This document shows positions 39,165-46,901 of a stretch of DNA of 64,000 nucleotides, piece by piece. The position numbers and the translations under genes were made by a program. Source of the DNA: Pseudomonas typographi (GTDB taxonomy: Bacteria > Pseudomonadota > Gammaproteobacteria > Pseudomonadales > Pseudomonadaceae); the NCBI RefSeq assembly GCF_014694385.1, contig NZ_JAAOCA010000006.1:149272-213271 (forward strand), given 5' to 3'. The notes under the pieces are model-generated. The model saw nothing but the letters and a program-made list of their open reading frames with translations, was not told where the DNA came from and searched no databases. Numbering within the stretch: the first letter of the stretch is position 1; every line of letters starts with the position of its first letter.

Positions 39165-39671
39165 ATGAGTAACCCGTCCAGCACATTATTGACCACCGAG
39201 CAAATGATCGAGCGGCTCGAGCGCGAGCGTGAAGCGATCTGGCGTACCCTGCCTGACGAAGTAGCAGCCATCGGCCGCGGCGAGATACCCCGCGGCACCG
39301 GCGCGCGCGGGCAGTACCTCAGTACCCTGATGTTCGCCGAAGGCGAGGCCCGCACCTTGGCCGACGAGATGTTCTGGGGCTTGATCGAGGTGTGCCGCCA
39401 GCCCGGCGCGGACTTGGCCACGCTGAAAATGATCATCAGCCAGATCATCGGTTACAAAGCTGACTTCTTCGATTTCGTGGGCCTGCCGGCAGCGGCGGCG
39501 CTGGTGCATCAGTACGTCTCGGTGGCTGAGGTCACCACGTCGGTTGGCGAGCTGGAACGCCTGACGGGGGCGGCATTGTCGTGGGCCAACCGCTTTCACA
39601 TGTGGGTGGACCACGTTTACCCCTGGGGCGTGGGCGATGGCTTTCGCAGGCCCAAGGCCAAGGTCGCCTGA
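39165..39671 (+). CDS. Helical protein of unknown function, paired with DUF3830
   Basis: The 168-residue cytoplasmic protein is mostly helical. Conserved-looking points are TTEQMIERLEREREAIW near the N-terminus and QYLSTLMFAEGEARTLADEM in the middle. I do not recognise it with certainty. Its size, the EREAIW start and its position directly before a cyclophilin-like DUF3830 gene recall the C-terminal helical bundle of cucumopine/mikimopine synthases, here as a separate chain. That match is from memory and weak. AGAAGGG precedes the ATG, and the DUF3830 gene starts 39 bp later. Confidence 0.55.
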   Translation: MSNPSSTLLTTEQMIERLEREREAIWRTLPDEVAAIGRGEIPRGTGARGQYLSTLMFAEGEARTLADEMFWGLIEVCRQPGADLATLKMIISQIIGYKADFFDFVGLPAAAALVHQYVSVAEVTTSVGELERLTGAALSWANRFHMWVDHVYPWGVGDGFRRPKAKVA

Positions 39672-39710
39672 ACCGGGCTCGTTTTCCTTTTACCCTACCG
39701 AGGTACCGCT

Positions 39711-40136
39711 ATGCGTTTGCGCTTGAAAGTCGAAGGCCAATCCATTTGCCTGATTGAAGTGTGGGAAGACAAAGTCCCCAACCTTGCGAAGATCTTCCGC
39801 GAAAAGCTCCCGCTGCAGAGTTCTTTACAGCACGGCAAGCTGCTCGGTGACCTGGTGTTTTTCACCTTGCCGATCGTTGCGCCGTGGGAAAACCGCTACC
39901 TGACCCAAGACGTGGGCCGCGAGCGCATCGAGAAAACCGGCCATGCCGCCGGTGCGGTGTGCTTCTATAGCCCTCGGCAGCAATTGTGCATCGTTTATGG
40001 CGATGACGTTTCAGCCGAGCCGCTACCGATCTCGTACATCGGTGAAGTGATCGAAGGCGCCCTGCAGCTCAAGGTCACCGGCATGGAAACCTGGTTCGAG
40101 CAGGGCGCACTGGTCGAGCTGGAGATTGCCGACTGA
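39711..40136 (+). CDS. DUF3830 family cyclophilin-like protein
   Basis: The 141-residue protein fits the DUF3830 pattern: N-terminal beta strand with VPNLAKIFREKLPLQSSLQHG, then GAVCFYSPRQQLCIVYGDD, then SYIGEVIEGA. The fold is cyclophilin-like; cucumopine synthase uses this fold for a Pictet-Spengler-type condensation, and other members lie in amino-acid or hydantoin catabolic operons without a known reaction. GAGGTA lies before the ATG. It is transcribed with the preceding helical-protein gene and converges on the TetR gene, leaving a 12-bp gap. Confidence 0.7.
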   Translation: MRLRLKVEGQSICLIEVWEDKVPNLAKIFREKLPLQSSLQHGKLLGDLVFFTLPIVAPWENRYLTQDVGRERIEKTGHAAGAVCFYSPRQQLCIVYGDDVSAEPLPISYIGEVIEGALQLKVTGMETWFEQGALVELEIAD

Positions 40137-40148
40137 CAACGCCCCTGT

Positions 40149-40814
40149 TCAGCCGTGCGGGCCCATGTGCTCAAGCAGCAAATCCCGCATGCCGGAGATG
40201 GCGCGCTTATAGTTGAACTTGGGGAACATCATCGAGCGGAACAGCACGCCGTCAAGGTAGGTGGAGATGAAACTGGTCATTTGCACCGGGTCGACCTCAC
40301 GAAACACGCCGTGGGCGATTCCGTCCTTGATGGCCTTGCGCAGCACCACCGACTCTTTGTCGTAGAACTTCTTGATGGCCTTGTCGATGCGCGGCGTGTG
40401 ATTGGGCGAGCCGGCATAGTCGAGGCTCATCTTCGCCAGCTTTTGCAGCAGGGCGAATTGCAGGATATGGATCTGCAACCACAGCGCGATGATCGACTGC
40501 GGGTCGGACTCTTCGGCCTTGACCGAATTGAACTGACGAAAGGCATCCTCCACGGTGGATTCGATCACCGCCAGGAACAGTTCTTCTTTGCTCCCGAAAT
40601 AGTAGTAGATCAGTGCCGAATTCATGCCGGTGGCCTTCGCGATATCCTTGATGGTGACCGCGGAATAGCTCTGTTCGGCAAAAAGGTTCAGTGCAGCGGT
40701 TTGCAAGATCTTCGCAACCTCCGATTGCTGGCGCTTATCACGCACCGCAGCAATGCCCGCTTCGTCGGAAATACCGGCCAAAGCTTTGCTGGCCGCTTTG
40801 TTTTTCACTGCCAT
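40149..40814 (-). CDS. TetR-family regulator of the cluster
   Basis: The 221-residue protein has a TetR DNA-binding domain at about residues 30-80, with helix-turn-helix VTIKDIAKATGMNSALIYYYF followed by GSKEELF. The C-terminal helical domain would bind the inducer. It is the only regulator gene in the 13-kb cluster, and the five TTAATC-N4-GATTAA-like palindromes are of the size bound by TetR dimers, one of them between this gene and the divergent hydrolase gene (autoregulation). AGGG precedes the ATG. Confidence 0.88.
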   Translation of the reverse strand: MAVKNKAASKALAGISDEAGIAAVRDKRQQSEVAKILQTAALNLFAEQSYSAVTIKDIAKATGMNSALIYYYFGSKEELFLAVIESTVEDAFRQFNSVKAEESDPQSIIALWLQIHILQFALLQKLAKMSLDYAGSPNHTPRIDKAIKKFYDKESVVLRKAIKDGIAHGVFREVDPVQMTSFISTYLDGVLFRSMMFPKFNYKRAISGMRDLLLEHMGPHG

Positions 40815-40901
40815 GTCACGCCCTTGAACATACCACCCTGCCCCATGCGGGTGGCTGCCGATTATCCGGTGCGCAAAGGTTTTCGTCTATGCATGAATTA
40901 T

Positions 40902-40917
40902 TTGATCGTACGATTGA
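40902..40917. promoter_or_regulatory. TetR-type operator 4 (tetR / hydrolase divergent promoter)
   Basis: TTGATC-GTAC-GATTGA is a variant of the cluster palindrome. The central ATCGTACGAT is a perfect 10-bp palindrome. It lies 54 bp upstream of the hydrolase start and 88 bp from the TetR start. Confidence 0.55.
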
Positions 40918-40970
40918 AACCTAACCGGGCAGGCGCCCCCTACCACTAACCAGCGCACAGAGAGGCTTCG

Positions 40971-41972
40971 ATGATCAGTGAACCCAGCCGTTTCGAACTT
41001 GGCGACTTGCCCCTGCAAAACGGCGCAACGCTGCTCGACGCCCAGTTGGCCTATACCTGTACGGGCACCTTGAACGCCGCCGGCGACAATGCCGTGCTGC
41101 TGCCCAGCTACTACACCGGCAACCATGGCTCATACCGCGCCTGGATCGGGCCCGGCCGGCCATTGGACACTGCCCGCCACTTCATTATCGCGGTCAACCA
41201 GTTCGGCAACGGCGTTTCCACCTCACCGAGCAATTCTACGCGCCAAGCGGGGGCAGCGTTTCCGCTCCTGGAGCTGGCCGACAACGTGGAGGCCCAGGCG
41301 AGGCTGTTGGCGCACTTGGGGGTAAGCTCCCTGGCGTTGGTGGCCGGCTGGTCCATGGGCGCCATGCAGGCGTTCGAGTGGGCTGTACGCTACCCCGACA
41401 GCGTGCGCGCAGTGCTTGCGGTGTGCGGCACGGCGCGCTGCTGGCCGCTTAACCAGGTGTTTCTAGACGGCGTGCGTGCTGCACTGCAAGCCGACGGCGA
41501 TTACCTGGCCGGGCGCTATGCCCAGCCGCCCCTGCGCGGGCTGCGCGCCTTCGGCCGTGCTTACGCCGGCTGGGCCTACAGCGCCGAGTTCTTTCGAGAG
41601 GGTTTGTATCGCACGTTGGGCTTTGCCGACCTGGAGGCGCTGCTGCGCGATTGGGAAGAAGACCATTGCCAGCATGACGCCAACGACCTACTGGCCGTGC
41701 TGCATGCCTGGCAACGCGCCGACCCCAGCCGCGCCCACCATGGCCTGAGGCTGAGCGAGGCACTGGCGACGATCCAGGCTCGTTGCATTTTGATGCCATC
41801 GAGCACCGATGCCTACTTCACCCTCGAAGAAGCGCGCATCGAATACAACGCCCTGCGCCACGCTCAATGGCGGCCCTTGAAATCACCCTATGGGCACTGC
41901 GCGGGCGCCCCGGGCCGCTTCGCCGCCGAAAGCCTGCACATTGACCAGGCGCTGCGGGACCTGCTCGGTTAA
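40971..41972 (+). CDS. MetX-like alpha/beta hydrolase
   Basis: The 333-residue protein has the alpha/beta-hydrolase fold and resembles homoserine O-acetyltransferase (MetX) in order. The oxyanion region is NQFGNGVSTSPSN, the nucleophile elbow GWSMGAMQAFEWA holds the Ser near residue 127, Asp lies in PSSTDAYFTLEE and His in SPYGHCAG. MetX proper has the GGSMGGMQ elbow, so this is a diverged hydrolase or acyltransferase rather than a methionine enzyme. AGAGAGG precedes the ATG. Its stop is 3 bp from the stop of the convergent monooxygenase gene. Confidence 0.8.
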   Translation: MISEPSRFELGDLPLQNGATLLDAQLAYTCTGTLNAAGDNAVLLPSYYTGNHGSYRAWIGPGRPLDTARHFIIAVNQFGNGVSTSPSNSTRQAGAAFPLLELADNVEAQARLLAHLGVSSLALVAGWSMGAMQAFEWAVRYPDSVRAVLAVCGTARCWPLNQVFLDGVRAALQADGDYLAGRYAQPPLRGLRAFGRAYAGWAYSAEFFREGLYRTLGFADLEALLRDWEEDHCQHDANDLLAVLHAWQRADPSRAHHGLRLSEALATIQARCILMPSSTDAYFTLEEARIEYNALRHAQWRPLKSPYGHCAGAPGRFAAESLHIDQALRDLLG

Positions 41973-41975
41973 ACC

Positions 41976-43025
41976 TCAGGCCAGCGTGCCAAACTCCCGC
42001 TCCAGTAGCGGCAATACCTCGCTGCCGAAGCGCTCGAGCGAGCGCCGGGCGCGGGCGATCGGCAGGTCGCCGAACTGGAAGAACGCATTGTAGTGCGTGG
42101 GCTGCACCGCGCGGATCTCCGCTGCGATCCGCTCGGCCACATAACTGGCAGGGCCAATGATCAAGTTGTCGCGGAACGTCTCCAGGGGCGGTTCGTTCTC
42201 CAGCGGCGGGGCTTGCACCATCGAGCCCTCGAGCACCAGCGCCGGCGAACGCAGGGCAGCCACCATACGCCCCACATAACGGGCACGCTCTGCCGCCTCA
42301 AGCGCCTCGGCCGGGCTGTCGGTAACATGCACGTACTGCTGCAAGGCCACCGGAATCTGCGCACCGTCCAGGCCGGCTTTGCTGCATTGTTCGCGCATAT
42401 GCGCCACCATTTGCAGCAATACCGGCGTACCGCGCCAGCCCGCGGTCATGAAGGGTGTGGGGTTCCAGGGCGCCAGCGCGGCGAGGATCTGCGGCGCCGA
42501 CGAGGTGCAATACAACGGCGGCAAGCCACCCCGGCGGGTACCCAGGGTCATCGGGGTGGGCGGTACGCTAACGTATTGGCCGTGGAAGTCGACGAACCCT
42601 TCGCCGAGCGCCTGCGCCAACACTTGCCAATACTCCAGGAACACCTCGGCCTTGCGTGCTACATCCTGGCCATAGCGTTCGAACTCGTAGGCCTGGTAGC
42701 CGGTACCCACCCCCAGCACCGCGCGGCCGCCGCTCAATTGGTCGAGCAGGGCGATTTCCTGGGCCACGCGCATCGGCTCGTACAAGGGCAGCACCACCAC
42801 CGCCGCGCCCAGCTTGATGCTTCGAGTGCAGCCGGCCATATGCGCAGCTACCATCAGCGGCGACACACTGACCGAATAATTGGTGAAGTGGTGTTCGGCG
42901 AACCAGGCCACATCAAAGCCGATATCTTCGGCCAGCAGCACCATAGACCGTGTGTCTTCGACCACCCCAGCCACCCCACGGGGGTTATCACGGTAACCCA
43001 TCAGGTTGAATAGGCCGAATTTCAT
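41976..43025 (-). CDS. LLM-class flavin-dependent oxidoreductase
   Basis: The 349-residue TIM-barrel protein belongs to the luciferase-like group: MKFGLFNLMGYRDN start, LLAEDIGFDVAWFAEHHFTNY and IKLGAAVVVLPLYEPMRVAQE. Such enzymes use FMNH2 and O2 (or F420) to oxidise small molecules, and need a flavin reductase, which is not in the cluster. ATG 43025 is chosen over 43061 because homology starts there. An operator copy lies 79 bp upstream, which puts it in the same regulon despite its separate transcription unit. Confidence 0.87.
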   Translation of the reverse strand: MKFGLFNLMGYRDNPRGVAGVVEDTRSMVLLAEDIGFDVAWFAEHHFTNYSVSVSPLMVAAHMAGCTRSIKLGAAVVVLPLYEPMRVAQEIALLDQLSGGRAVLGVGTGYQAYEFERYGQDVARKAEVFLEYWQVLAQALGEGFVDFHGQYVSVPPTPMTLGTRRGGLPPLYCTSSAPQILAALAPWNPTPFMTAGWRGTPVLLQMVAHMREQCSKAGLDGAQIPVALQQYVHVTDSPAEALEAAERARYVGRMVAALRSPALVLEGSMVQAPPLENEPPLETFRDNLIIGPASYVAERIAAEIRAVQPTHYNAFFQFGDLPIARARRSLERFGSEVLPLLEREFGTLA

Positions 43026-43103
43026 ATACCGCACCTCGCGCAAACGCTGCGAGCACCCCAACGGGCCCGCCTGGTATCAGGCAAGCAGTTTTCGCGCCAT
43101 AAA

Positions 43104-43119
43104 TTAATCGGTTGATTAA
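43104..43119. promoter_or_regulatory. TetR-type operator 5 (monooxygenase gene)
   Basis: TTAATC-GGTT-GATTAA, with both half-sites perfect, 79 bp before the LLM oxidoreductase start. It marks the right-hand limit of the regulon; rmuC beyond it is unrelated. Confidence 0.7.
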
Positions 43120-43225
43120 CATTACCGTTAGTAAAGCGCACGGCAACGCACCCCACTGCTCGCGACAGGCGGTGCGAAGCGCGCCCAGCCAAGGTTTGCA
43201 GGGCGCTTGATTGCCGATGTACGCC

Positions 43226-44794
43226 TTACACGCTTTCGTCGCTCACGCGCCCAAGCTCAAGTTCTGCGCGGTCTACCCATTCGCCACTGAGCTCACCCTT
43301 GACCGCCACGCCCAGTTGGCGAAAATCGTTAACCTGCTTGACCAGGTTGCCACGGCCACTGACCAGTTGGTCGCAGGCCTTGCGGTAGGCGTCTTGGGCT
43401 TTGTCCAGGCTGGTGCCGACCACGTCCATGCTGCCGAGGAAGGTCCGCAGTTTGTCGTAAACCTTGGCGGCGCGGTCGGCGAGCTCCGCGGTGTGCTTGT
43501 TCTGGTCTTCGAAGCGCCACAACTGGCGCACGATGTTCAGGCTGGTCAGCAAGGTGGTGGGCGTGGCGACCAGCACATTTTGTTCGATGGCCTTGTGGAA
43601 CAGGCTTTCGTCTGCTTTGAGCGCATCGACGAAGGCCGATTCGATAGGCACGAACATGAACACCATTTCCGGGGCGTTCAGGCCGGGCAAGTCGAAGTAA
43701 TGCCGGTCGGCCAGTTCCTTGATGCGGGCGCTGAAGGCGCTCACGTGTTCCGCCAGCGCCAACCGGCGCTCGGTGTCGTCCTGGGCATTGATGTAACGCA
43801 CATAGGCATTGAGCGACACCTTGGCGTCGATGATCAGGTGTTTACCCTGAGGCAGGTACACGATGGCATCCGGGCGCTGGCGGCCGTGCTCGCCGGCCAG
43901 GCTTACCTCACGCTTGAAGTCGCGGTTGAGCACCAGGCCAGAACGTTCCAGGACGTTTTCCAGGATCAATTCGCCCCAGTTGCCCTGGGCTTTTTTCTGG
44001 CCCTTCAAGGCTGTGGTGAGGTCGTGGGCCTCTTGGGTGATTTGCCGGTTCAGCTCTTTGAGGTGCAACAGCTCCTGGGCGAGCGCCGCCTGCTGCTGTA
44101 CGTCCTTGTGGTGGATGTCTTCGACCTTGGCGCGAAAGCCCTCGATTTGTTCGCGAAAGGGCTTGAGCAACGCGCCCAGCGACTGCTGGCTGTGCTCGGA
44201 AAACGCCCGGCCCTTGGCCTCGAAGATTTGCCCGGCCAGTTGCTCGAATTCGAGCTTGAGTTGTTCGCGGCTTTCTTTTAGCAGTTGCTGCTGTTCGGCA
44301 AAGTGTTGCTGCTTGTGCTCCAGGGAACTGGTGAGGGTGGCGTGCTCGCGGGAAAGCTCGGCAAAACGCTCTTGCAGCGCCAGGTGCGTTTGCTGCAACT
44401 GGGCAAGGGCGGCCTTGTGTTCCTGCTGCTGGGCCTGGGCCTGTTCGCGCTGGGCCTGGGCTACACTGGCCTGGCGCTGCGCCTCGGCTAATTGAAGTTG
44501 GCCCTGGTGGGCCTGCTCGCGCAATTGCAGGGTATCGCTGCGGGCCTGGGCGCATTGTTGCTGCCAATGTTGGGCCTGCTGCTGCTCGGCCCGCAGCGCG
44601 GCGTTCAGCTCGCCCAGTTCCAGTTGCTGGGCCAGGGCGGTGTCGCGTTGTTGCTCCAACTGCGCCAAGGCCTGCTCCAGTTGCCCCTGGGCGTTTCGGC
44701 TACGGGCCGCTTGCCAAGCCAGGGCCATTCCCAGCGCGGCGCTGGCAGCCAGCAGGGCGGCGCAGGCCCACTGCAGGGTCGTGGCGTCGAACAT
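43226..44794 (-). CDS. rmuC: DNA recombination protein RmuC
   Basis: The 522-residue protein has one N-terminal membrane segment (about residues 7-27). A long Gln/Ala-rich coiled coil follows (about 30-220), then the RmuC domain with GNWGELILENVLERSGL and DAKVSLNAYVRY. RmuC limits inversions at short repeats and is related to nucleases. ATG 44794 has AAGGAGACC upstream. Its start codon ends one base after the recD stop, linking it to recCBD. Confidence 0.93.
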   Translation of the reverse strand: MFDATTLQWACAALLAASAALGMALAWQAARSRNAQGQLEQALAQLEQQRDTALAQQLELGELNAALRAEQQQAQHWQQQCAQARSDTLQLREQAHQGQLQLAEAQRQASVAQAQREQAQAQQQEHKAALAQLQQTHLALQERFAELSREHATLTSSLEHKQQHFAEQQQLLKESREQLKLEFEQLAGQIFEAKGRAFSEHSQQSLGALLKPFREQIEGFRAKVEDIHHKDVQQQAALAQELLHLKELNRQITQEAHDLTTALKGQKKAQGNWGELILENVLERSGLVLNRDFKREVSLAGEHGRQRPDAIVYLPQGKHLIIDAKVSLNAYVRYINAQDDTERRLALAEHVSAFSARIKELADRHYFDLPGLNAPEMVFMFVPIESAFVDALKADESLFHKAIEQNVLVATPTTLLTSLNIVRQLWRFEDQNKHTAELADRAAKVYDKLRTFLGSMDVVGTSLDKAQDAYRKACDQLVSGRGNLVKQVNDFRQLGVAVKGELSGEWVDRAELELGRVSDESV

Positions 44795-44795
44795 G

Positions 44796-46901
44796 TCAGG
44801 TCTCCTTGGTGTGCCCGGGCGCGGTGGCCAGCGCATGGGCCAACTGTTCCGGCAGCCCACTGGTGCGCTGCACCTGGCGGCTGGCGGCGCCCTCGAATAC
44901 TGCCGGGTTCACCTCGGCCAAGCTGAACCAGCGCTTGGCGCGGGTAATGGCGGTGTACAACAGCTCTTTGGTGAGCACCGGGTTGAGCACATCCGGCAAT
45001 ACCAACGCGGTGTGCTCGAATTCCGAGCCCTGTGATTTATGCACGGTCATGGCGAACACGGTGGCCACCTCCGCCAACCGGCTGGGCAACACGAAGCGCA
45101 CGCCAGCGGTGCCGTCGTTGCGCGCAAAAGCCACGCGCAGGGCCGGTTGGCCCTCTGGGGTGAGCACCTGCAAGGCGATACCGATATCGCCGTTCATCAA
45201 GCCCAGGCTGTAATCGTTGCGGCTGACCAACACCGGCCGGCCTTCATACCAACCGTGCTCGGCGAGCAGCCAGCCGCGCTTATGCAGGGCACCGGCCACG
45301 CGCTGGTTCAGCCCTTCGACGCCCCAGGGGCCGCGGCGCAGGGCGCAGAGCAGGCGGAACTGGTCGAAGGCCGCCAATACCTGCAGCGCCCAGGCTTGCC
45401 AAGTGGGGCTGTCCCAGGCGGTGCCGGCTGGCGGGCGGCCATCGCGCAGGCACTGCAGGTAACACCGGTAGCCAGGGCGCTCGCCCTCGCCCTCGATCAG
45501 TAACCGATCCAGGGCGTGATCGCGTTCGCCGCTTAAGCTCAAGGCCAGCAACTGCTGGGAGGGCTGCGCCAGCAGTTGCCGCGCCGCGCTGGCCTGTTGT
45601 TGGTTCACCAGCCGCGCCAGGCGGCCGATGCCTTGCTCGGCATCGAAGCGCCGTGAATAGCGCAACATCACCGTTTGCTGCGCCAGCGGGTCGCCGCGGC
45701 CTGGCGCCGTGCGTAGCCCCGGCGCGTGAACCTGCTCGGCGGTTTGCTCGGCGAGCCATTGCAGCGTGGCCTGGCTGTAATTGCCCGCTTCGGCGTCGCG
45801 GCACAGGTCGCCGAGCACGGAGCCTGCGTCCACCGAGGCCAATTGGTCTTTGTCGCCGAGCAACACCAGCCGCGCCGCCTCAGGCAATGCATCGAGCAGG
45901 CAGGCCATCATTTCGAGGTCGATCATCGACGCCTCATCGACCACCAGCACGTCCAGTTGCAAGCGGTTGCCTGCATGGTGGATGAAGTTACGCGAATCGG
46001 GCCGGCTACCCAGCAAGCGATGCAGGGTAGACACCTCGGTAGGGATTGCCTGGCGTACCGCCTCGGCCACCGGTAACGCGCTCACCGCCCGGCCGATGGA
46101 TTCCGACAAGCGCGCCGCCGCCTTGCCGGTCGGCGCCGCCAGGCGAATGCGCAGCGGCCGGCCCGCTTCTACCGCGGGGGTTTGCAATAGCCCCAGCAGG
46201 CGCACCACCGAGGTGGTCTTGCCAGTGCCAGGGCCGCCGGTCACTACGCTGAAATGCCCCCGGGCGCACAAGGCGCAGGCCAGTTTTTGCCAGTCGCTGT
46301 GGCGTTCGCCCTTCACCCAAAGCGGCTCGGGGAACAGCGTTTGCAGGCGCTCGGCCAAGTGTGCTGGCGTATCGGCCGGGCGTGCCAGGCGCCGGGCGAG
46401 TGCTTGGGCGATGCGCCGTTCGTAGTTCCAGTAGCGGCGCAGGTAGAGGCGTTGGCCGGCCAGCACCAAGGGCCGCTGAGCGTGTTCAACGGCGCTGTCG
46501 CGGTCTTCGACCAAGGGGCTTTCGGCCAAGGACTGGCGCCAGGTAGCCAGTGCCATGCCGGCCAGCCAGGTAGACGGCAACTGGCCGCCCGCCTCGCCCT
46601 CCGGCGGCAGCGACAGGGTGAAGTCCGGTGCGTTGAGCGTGGCGTCCAGGTCGAGGCAGGTGTGCCCGCGGCCCAATTGGTGGCTGACCATCGCCGCAGC
46701 CAGCAGCACGCTGGCCGGGCTGTGCGGCGCCTGCTCCAGCACGAAGCCGGCGAAAGCGCGGTCCAGCGCGCGCAACCAGCCGCGCAGCACCCAGTAGTCG
46801 AGCTGCAACAGCAATTGCCCGCTGCTGGCCTGGGCCACGCCGTGCACAGGGCGCTCTTGCAGGCGCAGGTTGTCGCTGAGGGCCTTGAGGGTCAAGTTCA
46901 T
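44796..46901 (-). CDS. recD: Exodeoxyribonuclease V subunit alpha
   Basis: The 701-residue SF1 helicase runs 5' to 3' in RecBCD. Walker A VVTGGPGTGKTTSVVRLL lies near residue 200, Walker B is LVVDEASMIDLEMM, and the C-terminal VFAMTVHKSQGSEFEH motif is present. ATG 46901 overlaps the recB stop (ATGA); the in-frame extension to 47105 lies inside recB. It is longer than E. coli RecD (608 residues), as is usual in pseudomonads. Confidence 0.93.
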   Translation of the reverse strand: MNLTLKALSDNLRLQERPVHGVAQASSGQLLLQLDYWVLRGWLRALDRAFAGFVLEQAPHSPASVLLAAAMVSHQLGRGHTCLDLDATLNAPDFTLSLPPEGEAGGQLPSTWLAGMALATWRQSLAESPLVEDRDSAVEHAQRPLVLAGQRLYLRRYWNYERRIAQALARRLARPADTPAHLAERLQTLFPEPLWVKGERHSDWQKLACALCARGHFSVVTGGPGTGKTTSVVRLLGLLQTPAVEAGRPLRIRLAAPTGKAAARLSESIGRAVSALPVAEAVRQAIPTEVSTLHRLLGSRPDSRNFIHHAGNRLQLDVLVVDEASMIDLEMMACLLDALPEAARLVLLGDKDQLASVDAGSVLGDLCRDAEAGNYSQATLQWLAEQTAEQVHAPGLRTAPGRGDPLAQQTVMLRYSRRFDAEQGIGRLARLVNQQQASAARQLLAQPSQQLLALSLSGERDHALDRLLIEGEGERPGYRCYLQCLRDGRPPAGTAWDSPTWQAWALQVLAAFDQFRLLCALRRGPWGVEGLNQRVAGALHKRGWLLAEHGWYEGRPVLVSRNDYSLGLMNGDIGIALQVLTPEGQPALRVAFARNDGTAGVRFVLPSRLAEVATVFAMTVHKSQGSEFEHTALVLPDVLNPVLTKELLYTAITRAKRWFSLAEVNPAVFEGAASRQVQRTSGLPEQLAHALATAPGHTKET

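Noticed and set aside
40971..41972. Homoserine O-acetyltransferase (metX) call
   Set aside because: The nucleophile elbow is GWSMGAMQ and the gene sits in a catabolic regulon; a methionine-pathway role is not supported.
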